Assembly (NCBI GenBank): GCA_036927565.1
Contig: JAYESD010000009.1
Span: 24,519,601-24,583,600, forward strand
DNA length: 64,000 nucleotides
Direction of reading: 5' to 3'
From: Tuctoria greenei
Taxonomy: Eukaryota > Streptophyta > Magnoliopsida > Poales > Poaceae
Numbering within the stretch: position 1 is the first letter of the stretch; the number at the start of each line of letters is the position of its first letter. This document shows, one piece after another, positions 54,347 to 64,000 of this stretch. A model generated the notes under the pieces. It worked only from the letters and a program-made list of their open reading frames with translations, had not been told where the DNA came from and ran no database searches. The position numbers and the translations under genes are program-made.

Positions 54347-57158
54347 TGTAACACGCTCATTTTCGTGCATCATGCATTGCATAAGTTCATATACATATTT
54401 AGCATTAATCCACCTAAAAAGGAATGAGTTTAAAATGAATTTAAAGCAAAACCGCACTCAAAAGTTCTGAGAAGTGCGGACTAGTCTATTTTTTATGCGG
54501 ACTAGTCTAATTTCTTTCTGACCTCTCTCGGACATGTCCATTTTTGCTGCAGACTAGTCCGTTTTTCTCTCTGTACCATTTTCGGACTTGTCCGGTCCAA
54601 TGCAGACTAGTCGAGTCATCCCAACCTTGAAAATTTTGCTAAGTCCCCGGAATTGTTCGAACTTGTCCGTTATCCGTCGGACTTATCCGTTTTCCTCTAT
54701 GACTAACTTCGTACTTGTTCAATATAGCCCTGACCTATCCGCTTTCTTCTCTTACTAATATCGGACTAGTCTGGCCTTTCGCCGACTTGTCCGGTGATCG
54801 TGATTCCGAGTTGATCTTTTGTTCCATGACGTGTTTTTGGGTTTTACCTTCAGTGGGCCCAAGAACGTCGTGTCTAACTCTTTTGGAACCCATGTGGGAC
54901 TCCACAACAGCATCCACCCACCCCAAACTCGAATTCCATCAAACCCTACCACCTCCACCCTTATATAAACAACCCAACACCCTATTTTCACATCTCTTTG
55001 CAACTTTTGAAACACACCCAAACCCTAGTTCGTGGGAGCCGCCACCAAGGAGGAGAAGGAGACCCCAAGCAAGAAGAGGAAGAGGAGGAAACGAAAGAGG
55101 ATCATGTGATCAAGACCTCCATCAAGTTTTCGTTCTTCATCAACAAGTCACCTTCAGGTTTCTTCATCAACCCTAGATCGTTAAGATCCAAGTGTTGCCT
55201 CCAAAACCCTTGATTCATTGGAGTTCTAGACACCTGGTATACTTTCTACTCTCTATTTCTCACGTGAATTCAACCCCGTTTCTCCAAATTCACATCGATC
55301 TAGAAAACTCTAGCCACTTTTTCAGCGAAGGGCGGACTACTTCGGTCTTGCTGTCTGTTTTCTGCTAAATTAATGCTAAATTGATTCAAATCAACTCCAA
55401 ACTTGTGTAGACTTGTTAATAACCATTGTAAATGATTAGTGAACATTAATAGTAACTCATTAACTAGTTTTGCTTTGGATTTTCATTAATCATGCATGTC
55501 ATGACATATTGAGTTACATATGTGCACTTATTGATTGTAATTCTTGTCTTGTATGTTTATTGCGTGGTCTAGGCAGATTTGCGCTATAGAGTGTTGTGGA
55601 GGACCTCCAACGCTAGGAATTTGAAGACTTTAACTCCAACCAAGCCCAAGAGCAAGGCAAGTGTACTTGACATATTCATCCTGTTTTTACAATAAATGTT
55701 TTGTTTTCAAAATTGCATGCTTGTGTCAATTTGATAGGAATCCCTACGATAGGAAGTTTACTAGCTTTGGTTAACCAGCCTTGTCATCGAGAATACATGG
55801 TAGAGAGTTGGGAAGTGCATTTACCTTTTTGCCTTGCTTCATTAATTGGGATGGGAAAACAACTATACCATTTAATTATGCATTAATGAGATAATGGTTA
55901 ATATGAACTTGTTAATATGGCATGGTAATGGGTGATCTAAGCAAGCATGGTATGTGGATTGGGTTGCATGCTATGGTGGTTTCGCTTGCTTTAGATCTAA
56001 GGACTTGTTCGTGGAGCGACCATCCAGGATTTACAGTGCCACCACGAGGCCAAGTATGGGTGCGACATAGCTGATTACTTAGGGTATTGCTAGTATTGCA
56101 CGGATCATTTGGCACACCGGGGAAGGGAGTCAGATTGTGTTTGGATTTGAGGCGGGACTCCCTGGGATCTGAATGGCACAAGAGGGGGCTCTTGGTTGAA
56201 GATGTGCTCAGTTGGAGGCATCTTCACTGGTGAAAGCTCAATGGGTCCGTACATGCTAGTAGTCCCTTTGTAAAGGCTATTTTGTGATCTCTTGGCCACA
56301 CACCTAAGGAAGTGTGAGATGGCATAATTGAGATTCCATAGTCATCGAAAGGTGTTGAAATCACGAACATGTGGGTAAAGTGGTACAATCTCTACAGAGT
56401 GTCTTAAAAACTATCATAATAGACGTGCTACCAGTCATGAGCAACCTGGACCCTCACATGATTAGAGGGAAAATTGGGATTTTGGATGGTTTGGTTATGG
56501 TTTGATACTGGTTATGGTTGATGATATGGTTATGGCTGGTTATGGATTTAATTATGGTATTGGATATGGTTTATGGTAATGGTAAAAGCTGGTATAGTGG
56601 TGTTGGATATGGAATATGGACTTGTCTTATGTTAATCATTGTGGTATACGATGGGTTTACTTCACATATATATAATGTATTGCTTTTCAAGTGTTTTAAC
56701 GTACTTTTCAGAACTTGGCCATTATTATATTTATCATTTGTATCACCTACATGTCATACTTTCCACACTTGCTGAGTATGACATTTACTCACCCTTGCAA
56801 TGCCCCCACCAACAGTTGCAGGTCAGGATTTGGAGTATTACAACGTTAATGCGGAGTTCTAGGCCGTGTCTGCCGTTAGCTTCGCCTGTGGTTATGCTTG
56901 GAGCCGTGCTACCCTTATGCTTATGTTGCTTAGTTTGCTTATTTAGTTTATTTCCGCTGCATTAGTTCAAACTCATCGTTAATAATCATTAGAGCTTGTA
57001 TTCGTTGATATAATGATTTGTGTAATAAAAGTGCTTAATAAATCTTGTTTTGTGGTAATTTTCTGTATACCTTTTGTGAATGCACTCGTGTATGTGTGTC
57101 GAACGTCCTGGGCACAAATATGCATTCACTTGGGTCATTTTCGGAACCGGGTGTCACA
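54347..57158 (+). repeat. 5' LTR of element C
   Basis: 2,812 bp. Starts TGTAACACGC, ends GGGTGTCACA. The first 450 bp hold many copies of CGGACTAGTCCG / CGGACTTGTCCG-like palindromes, then a TATA box (TTATATAAAC, about 54960). Confidence 0.92.
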
Positions 57159-57161
57159 AAT

Positions 57162-57173
57162 TGGTATCAGAGC
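57162..57173 (+). promoter_or_regulatory. tRNA-Met primer-binding site of element C
   Basis: TGGTATCAGAGC, three bases after the LTR end. Confidence 0.92.
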
Positions 57174-57427
57174 CACAGGTTGACCGTAGGACACAACCTA
57201 GATAGAATGGAAACTTTAGAGCACATAGGAACACTCAGGAATTGATGTGTTTTTCCTTGGTGTGTTGTTTGCTATGTATTGTTGCTTGTGTGCTTATTAG
57301 AGGATTTTGAGATGCTTTAGCATTGCCATGGCTATATAGGCTAGTATAGGTAGTTGTTTAGTTTCATATCCCTTGATGCATATATTTGGGGACGTTCTCT
57401 AAATTCTCCTCTCTTGCTCTTCTTCGG

Positions 57428-58197
57428 ATGGTGAGGACTCGCAACCAGAGGAATGCTAATGATGAGGAGGAGAACAATGGGGCACCACAGAACAACAATG
57501 GACAAGGACCTGCCCAGGGAGCTATCAATCTTGAGCAGCTATCGGTCATGCCAATCCAGCTCATGCAGACCATGATACAGACTATGGGACAACTGCAGGC
57601 TGGCAACAACCACAATAAGCCTCACGTGCCTCCACCGCCACCACCCCCACCACCTAATAACCGGTTGGGAGAGTTTATGAGAACCAGGCCGCCAACCTTT
57701 GCTCAAGCTGCTGACCCTATGGATGCTGATGGTTGGCTCAAGTCTGTGGAAAAGAAGCTAACCATTGTTCAGTGCATCGACTGGGAGAAAGTGCTTTTTG
57801 CTTCTCACCAACTAGTCGGAGCAGCTGCGGATTGGTGGGATTCTCTATGCAACGCCCATGGAAATCATGAGAGGATTACTTGGGCCGAATTCAAGGAGAG
57901 CTTTCGTTCTTATTATGTGCCGGAAGGTGTTATGATCTTGAAGAGGCAAGAGTTTGAAAACCTGAGGCACGGAAAATCGAGTGTGGATGAATATCCCAAT
58001 AAGTTCACTCAACTTTCAAGGTATGCACCTGAAGATGTGAGCTGGGACAGCCGGAAACAATACTTGTTCATGAGGGGCTTGAACAATGAAATCCAAGTAC
58101 AATTGTTGAATTATGATTATGCAAACTTCCAGAAGCTAGTGTACAAGGTAATTATGGTTGAGAACAAGGTCCGTGAGACGGAGCTAGATAACAAGAT
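57428..58197 (+). pseudogene. Gag of element C, capsid domain intact, 3' end deleted
   Basis: Open from ATG 57428 (MVRTRNQRNANDEEENNG) for about 257 codons. A Pro run (VPPPPPPPPP) precedes the capsid core FMRTRPPTFAQAADPMDADG, VLFASHQLVGAAADWWDSLC, YYVPEGVMILKRQEFENLRH and YAPEDVSWDSRKQYLFMRGL. The zinc knuckle seen in element B is gone: the frame joins RT sequence at about 58195. The N-terminal 250 residues are unbroken, unlike the gag of elements A and B. Confidence 0.85.
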
Positions 58198-58937
58198 GTG
58201 TTTCCAGATGAGTTGCCAGGTATGCCACCTGATCGAGATATCGAGTTTGTTATTGATTTAATACCTGGAACTGCACCTATAGCGAAGAGGCCATATAGGA
58301 TGGCTCCTAAGGAGTTAGCAGAGCTAAAGAAGCAGATTCAAGAGCAACTAGAGAAGGGTTTCATTTGCCAATGGTCTTTGCCTTGGGGAGCGCTCGTACT
58401 TTTCGTGGATAAGAAGGATGGATCACAAAGGATGTGTGTGGATTACCGAGCCCTCAATGAGGTGACCATAAAGAACAACTACACCTTCTCATGCATAGAA
58501 GACTTGTTTGATCAGATGAAGGGTTCTTGTGTCTTCTCCAAGATTGATTTGATGTTGGGATACTTTCAAATGAAGATTAGACCATCGGGCATACCCAAAA
58601 CAGCTTTTCAGACACGATATGGATCTTATGAGTATACAATTATGTCTTTTGGATTGACAAACACACCAGCCTATTTTATGTACCTCATGAATACGGTCTT
58701 CATATATGAAGTACCTAAACAAGTTTGTTGTGGTTTTCATTGATGACATTATGATCTACTTGAGGAACGAGGAGGAACATGAGGAACACTTGAGGCTTAC
58801 ATTGTAGAAATTGTGGAAGCATCACGCAGAATCAGAGGCAACATGGGGTTTGGAGGATGATTTCAAGAATGAATTTCCCTATCTTCTCTCTTTCGTGTTG
58901 AATCTCGAGGGCGAGATTCATTTTAAGGGGGGTAGGT
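58198..58937 (+). pseudogene. Partial reverse transcriptase and pol C-terminal end of element C
   Basis: In the +1 frame relative to gag: FPDELPGMPPDRDIEFVIDL, RPYRMAPKELAELKKQIQEQ, MCVDYRALNEVTIKNNYTFS and YEYTIMSFGLTNTPAYFMYL. A frameshift (about 58735) hits the catalytic box, read as DDIMIYL in the next frame. A second deletion joins EEHLRLTL to the chromodomain end (ATWGLEDDFKNEFPYL), then the polypurine tract AAGGGGGGTAGG (about 58925-58936). Confidence 0.85.
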
Positions 58938-61750
58938 TGGTAACACCCTAATTTTCGTGCGTCATGCATTGCATAAGTTCATATACATGTTTAACATTAA
59001 TCCACATAAAAGGGAATGAGTTTAAAATGAATTTAAAGCAAAACCGCACTCAAAAGTTCTGTGAAGTGCGGACTAGTCCTTTTTTGGTGCAGACTAGTCC
59101 GATTTCTCTCTGACCTCTCTCGGACATGTCCGTTTTTGTTGTGGACTAGTCCGTTTTTCTCTCTGTACCGTTTTCGGACTTGTCTGGTCTAGTGCGGACT
59201 AGTCTGGTCATCCCAACCTAGAAGATTTTGCTAAGTCTCCAGACTTGTCCGTTTTCCGTCGAACTTGTCTGTTTTCCTCTCTGACTAAGTTTAGACTTGT
59301 CCGATATAGTCCGAACTTATCTGTTTTGTTCTCCGACAAATATCGGACAAGTACGACCTTTCACAGACTTGTCCGCTGATCGCGATTCCAAGTTAATCTT
59401 TTGTTCCACGACGTGTTTTTGTGTTTTACCTTAAGTGGGCCTAAGGACGTCATGTCTAACTCTTTTGGAGCCCATGTGGGACCCCACACCGGCCTCCACC
59501 CTCCCCAAACTCAAATTCCATCAATCCCTACCACCTCCACCCTATATAAACAACCCAACACCCTATTTTCACATCTCTTTGCCACTTTTAAAACACACCA
59601 AAACCCTAGTTCGTGGGAGCCGCCACCAAGGAGGAGAAGGCGACCCCGAGCAAGATGAAGAAGAGGAGTAAACGAAAGAGGATCAAGTGATCAAGATCTC
59701 CATCAAATTTTTGTTCTTCATCAACAAGTCACCTTCAAGTTTCTTCATCAACCCTAGATCGTCAAGATCCAAGTGTTGCCTCAAAAACCCTTGATTCATT
59801 GGACTTCTAGACACCTGGTATACCTTCTACTCTCCCTTTCTCACATGAATTCAACCCCATTTCTCCAAATTCATGTTGATCTAGAAAACCCTAGCCGTTG
59901 TTTCTACAAGGGGAAGACTAGTCCGGCCCTACAACAGACTAATCCGTTCTGGCTGTCTGTTTTCTGCTGAATTAATTCTAAATTGATTCGAATCAACTCC
60001 AAACCTGTGTAGACTTGTTAATAACCATTGTAAATGATTAGTGAACAATAATAGTAACTCATTAACTAGTTTTGCTTCACATTTGCATTAATCGTGCATG
60101 TCATGACATATTGAGTAACATATGTGCACTTATTGATTGTAATTCTTGTCTTGTGTGTTTATTGCGCGGTTTAGACGGATTTGCACTAGAGAGTGCTGCG
60201 GAGGACCTCCAGCACTAGGAATTTGAAGTATATGATCCCAATCAAGCCCAAGAGCAAGGCAAGTGTCCTTGAACATTTGGTCCTATTTTTACAATAAATG
60301 TTTTGTTTTCAAAACTGCATGCTTGTGTCAGTTTGATGGGAGTTCCTATGATAGGAAGTTTACTAGCTTTGCTTAACCACACTTGTCACCTGGAATAAAA
60401 GGTAGAGAGTTAGAAAGGGCTTTTACCTTTTTTCTTCGCTTCATTAATTGGGATGGGAAAACAACTATACCAGTTAATTATGCATTAATGAGATTATGGT
60501 TAATATTACATGGTAATGGGTGATCTAAGCAAGCATGGTATGTGGATTGGTTGGATGCTATGGTGGTTTTGCTTGCTTTATATCTAAGAACCGGTTCGTG
60601 GAGCGACCATCAAGGATTTACAGTGCCACCATGAGGCTAAGTATGGGTGCGGCATAGCTGATTAATTAGTGTATTGCTAGTATTGCGCGGATCATTTGGC
60701 ACATCGGGAAAGGGGAGTCGGATTGGGTTTGGATTTGAGCCGGGACTCCCTGGGATCCGAATGGCACAAGAGGGGGCCCTTGGTTGAAAATGTGCTCAGT
60801 TGGAGGCATCACCACCAGTGAAACATCAGTGGGTCCGTACATACTAGTAGTCCCTTTGTAAAGGCTATTTTGTGATCTCTTGGCCACACACCTAAGAAAG
60901 TGTGAGACGGCATAATTGAGATTCCATAGTCCTCGAAAGGTGATGGATGAAATCACGAACATGTGGGTAAAGTGGTACAACCTCTACAGAGTGTCTTAAA
61001 AACTATCATGATAGGCGTGCTCCCAGTCATGAGCGATCTGGACCCTCACATGATTAGAGGGAAACATGGGATTTGGGATGGTTTGGTTATGGTTTGATAC
61101 TGGTTATGGTGATGATATGGTTATGGCTGGTTATGGATTGAATTATGGTATTGGATATGGTTTATAATGATGGTAAAAACTGGTATAATGGTGTTGGATA
61201 TGGAATACGGACTTGCAATATGGTAATCATTGTGGTATACAATGGGTTTACTTCACATACATATAATGTATTGCTTTTCAAGTGTTTTAACATACTTTTC
61301 AGCACTTAGCCATTATTATATTTGTCATTTGTATCAGCTACATGTCATACTTTCCACACTTGCTGAGTACGACATGTAATCACCCTTGCAATTCCCCCAC
61401 CAACAGTTGCAAGTTAGGATTTGAATTATTACGACATTAATGCGGAGTTCTAGGCCGTGTCTGCCATCATCTTTGCCTGTGGTTATGCTTGGAGTTGCGC
61501 TACCCTTATGGTTATTTTTCTTAGTCTGCTTATTTAGTTTATTTCCGGTGCATTAGTTCAAACTCGTAATTAATAATCATTAGAGCCTATATTCAAGGAT
61601 ATTATGAATTGTGTAATAAAAATGCTTAATAAAACTTGTTCTGTGGTAATTTTATGTATATCCTTTTGTGAATGCACTCGTGTATGTGTGTTGAATGTCC
61701 TGGGCACACATATGCGTTCACTTGGTTCATTTTCGGAACCGGGTGTCACA
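58938..61750 (+). repeat. 3' LTR of element C
   Basis: 2,813 bp, closely matching the 5' LTR, but its start reads TGGTAACACCC (extra G). The palindrome cluster is at 59070-59370 and the TATA box near 59551. Confidence 0.92.
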
Positions 61751-63130
61751 TGCTCTGGCGTCGCCCACCATCATCGCAAAGTCGTCAACGGCAGGCCCCC
61801 TGGGAGGTGCCGGAGCTGGCTGCTCTAGCGTCACTCGCCATCATCACAGAGTCCTCGACGGTAGGCCCCTTGGGAGGTGTCAAAGCTGGCTGCTCCGACA
61901 TCACCCACCATCATCATAGATAAATCTCGATAGTCCCCTTGGGTGATGCCGGAGCTAGCTGCTCCGGCATCGCCCACCATCATCGTACATTCATCGACGG
62001 CAGCCCCCCTTGGAGGTGCCGGAGCTAGCTGCTCTGGCATCGCCCACCATCGTCGTTGAGTCATCGACGGCAGGCCCCCTGCAAGGTGCCAGAGGTGGCT
62101 GCTCTGGCATCGCCCACCATCATTGTTGAGTCGTTGACGGCAGGCCCCCTGGGAAGTGCAAGAACTGGTTGTTCTGGTGTCACCCACCATCGTTGTTGAT
62201 AGACGACAGGCCCACTGGGAGGTGCCAGAGCTGGCTGCTCTAGCGTTGCCCACCATTGTCGTATAGTTGTTGACAAGAGGCCCCTTGGGAGGTGCGGGAG
62301 CTGGCTGCTCCTGCGTCACCCACCATCGTTGCGGAGTCATCGACAGCAGGCCCCTTGGGAGGTGCAGGAGATGGCTGCTCCAGCATCGCCCACTATCATT
62401 GCAGAGTTGTCGACGGCAGGCCCCTTGGGTGGTGCCGGAGCTGGCTGCTCCGGCGTCGTCCACCATAGTCGTAGAGTCATCGACGGCAGGCCCCTTAGGT
62501 TGTGCCAGAGCTAGCTGCTCTGGTGTCGCCCACCATCATTGCAGAGTCATCGACAGCAGGCTCCTTGGGTTGTGCCAGAGCTGGCTGCTCTGGCGTTGCC
62601 CACCATCATTGTAAATTCATCGACGGCAGACCCCTTTTGTGGTGCCAGAGCTAGCTGCTCTGGCATCGCCCACCATCATTGTAGAGTCGTCGATGGCAAG
62701 CCCCTTGGGTTGTGCCAGAGCTTGCTGCTCTGACGCCTCCCACCATCATCACAGAGTCATCAATGGCAGGCCCCATGGGTTGTGCCAGAGCTGGCTGCTC
62801 TGGTGTCGCCCACTATCATCATAGATTCGTCGACAGCAGACCCCTTACATGGTGCCGGAGCTGGGTGCTCCAGCGTCGCCCACCATCATATTTGAGTCGT
62901 CGATAGTAGGCCCCTTTGGAGGTGCTGGAGCTGGCTGCTCTGGCGTCGCATGCCATCGTCGTAGATTTGTTGATGGTAGGCCCCCTGGGAGGTCCCGGAG
63001 CCAGCTTCTATGGTGTTTCCCACCATCGTCGCAGAGTCGTCGACGGCAGGCCTCTTGGGAGGTGTCGGAGCTAGCTGCTCTGGCGTCGCCCACCATCGTC
63101 GCAGAGTGGTCAACAGCAGGCCCCTTGTGT
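61751..63130. repeat. Minisatellite of 69-70-bp units, about 20 copies
   Basis: The word GCTGGCTGCTC recurs at 61751, 61821, 61891, 61960, 62030, 62100 and onward at 69-70 bp, with linkers CGCCCACCATCATCG and GACGGCAGGCCCC. Units are 80-95% alike by eye. Long frames on both strands are a side effect of the near-multiple-of-three period. Confidence 0.92.
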
Positions 63131-64000
63131 ACAAGCTATCCCAAGCGAACCCTGTTAGCAACAAGAGCGGGGTAGGAGAGTGTACTCACTTATCAGCGCT
63201 TGTTGTTGTTGTCAACATGCGGGGATGTCGACGGTAGGCCTCTTGTGTGGTGTCGGAGCTAGCTGTCCTGCACACGATAAAGGAGGGACTAGTTTGCTCG
63301 CCGGTTTTACTTGTTCCTCTTCCTTAAATTTTTCATGCCTTACTATCCTGAGCTGGCACTCAGGTCTTGGGTAATTCAATGCGTTAGTGCTTCGCGGTCC
63401 GACTCCTGTCGTCCTTAGGGTGTGATCCTTCTAGCCCCCGGTACTCGGTCGCAGCGCTAAGAGGCAGGGTCTGCGTGCTTAGGGTACAGGACCAGGCTAA
63501 GCACTTCACATTCCATGGACCTCTGGCTTAGCTTAGGCCTTTCCTAGGATGCCATTTGGCTTCACAGAACTCCAAGGATGGGGGCAGCCACGAGAACCCT
63601 TCATACGTCGCAGGTACCTCTAGCAAGCCCGCCTGCACTAGGACTGCACGACTCCAGCAAGGGTGAGATACTGAGATGTATAGCCGTGTATATGAAGTAA
63701 ATATACAGTAAACGAGTCTAGCATGGTTGATCATAAAATTAGCGCATAATTAAATGAACATTGTTAGGGATACATGAAGTAAGACAGTGAGTCTTTTATA
63801 TCAGTATTCATAGGAGGAGATAGACTTTTAGAAAAGAGGACAATTGCCTGCTTCTGGATGTCAAGGGGGGCAGAGTGCATGGTCTTAGGGTTCGGAACGA
63901 AGCTAAGCTGACTACGCACGCTGGACATCACCCTCTTGAAGCTCGGTTGTCCTAAATGTTGCTCCTAGACACTATGAACACCTCCACACTGTCCTTCTAA
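63131..64000. other. Tat-2 non-coding spacer
   Basis: One more degenerate minisatellite-like piece (63220-63265), then sequence with no supportable gene. The phrase GCCCCCGGTACTCGGTCGCA-like at 63435 looks like the long spacers of grass Tat elements, from memory only. Confidence 0.35.

Larger units (their letters stand above)
54347..61750 (+). mobile_element. Element C: short Del/Tekay-like element with gag fused to partial RT
   Basis: 7,404 bp, flanked by perfect TGCTC duplications (54342-54346, 61751-61755). LTRs 54347-57158 and 58938-61750; primer site TGGTATCAGAGC at 57162. The internal region is only 1.8 kb: gag, a piece of RT and the last codons of pol. It lacks protease, RNase H and integrase, so it is a deletion derivative that would need proteins from a relative. 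It belongs to the same family as element B. Confidence 0.95.
50465..64000 (-). mobile_element. Second Tat-lineage element (Tat-2), reverse orientation, interrupted by element C
   Basis: The plus strand shows the end of a reversed LTR (GGGTACCGACA, to 50510), then GTGGCCCTTGGGTCCACC, which is the reverse complement of the Tat-1 boundary with one change. An ORF homologous to the Tat-1 antisense ORF (50851-53956) follows, then the minisatellite and non-coding spacer. Gag-pol would lie beyond 64000. The LTR is short here, so it is either truncated or merges with unassigned sequence left of 50465. Confidence 0.65.

Noticed and set aside
61831..62466. A 211-codon repetitive ORF
   Set aside because: It is produced by the 69-70-bp minisatellite. 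All six frames are partly open and the frame drifts when a unit is 70 bp.

Overview
This window is nuclear DNA from a flowering plant, almost certainly a grass. It is made almost entirely of transposable elements nested inside one another. I found no ordinary host gene, no tRNA or rRNA gene, and no prokaryotic features. The grass assignment rests on the element families: Tat-type gypsy elements with an antisense extra ORF, Athila-like elements with a tRNA-Asp-type primer site, Del/Tekay chromoviruses with multi-kilobase LTRs, and a large CACTA element whose second gene fuses a Transposase_24-like region to a Ulp1 protease.

Layout. 1-4276: 3' part of a Tat-type gypsy element (degraded antisense ORF, then a 3' LTR). 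4277-27240: an Athila-like element (truncated 5' LTR, gag, protease, ATHILA-ORF-like gene, 3' LTR at 25706-27240). Its gag is split by a complete 15.4-kb CACTA transposon (5343-20791, GGT target duplication). 27241-27296: an extra piece of Athila leader directly after that LTR. 27297-46110: a minus-strand Del/Tekay relative (element B: gag, primer site, LTR). Its LTR is split by a complete 15-kb Tekay element (element A, 30618-45595, CGGCA target duplication). 46111-49236: 3' end of a second Athila-like element. 49237-50240: gypsy pol fragments. About 50465-64000: a second Tat-type element in reverse orientation (antisense ORF, then a 69-70-bp minisatellite). A short internally deleted Tekay-like element (element C, 54347-61750, TGCTC target duplication) sits inside one minisatellite unit.

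The most interesting object is the CACTA element. It carries a TNPD transposase, nearly open; a reverse-strand TNPA-like/DUF8039/Ulp1 cysteine-protease gene; a small unrecognised acidic protein; and, between the transposase and the right end, a five-exon gene matching the plant SUMO-conjugating enzyme (UBC9/SCE1). Splice signals, the HPN motif and the catalytic cysteine of that gene are present, but exon 2 has two stop codons. A Ulp1-type protease and a SUMO E2 on one transposon suggest that the element family acquired both ends of the SUMO cycle. TNPA-box-like motifs recur at both termini, at the promoters inside the element and in a triplicated 792-bp block, which suggests one DNA-binding protein could act at all of them.
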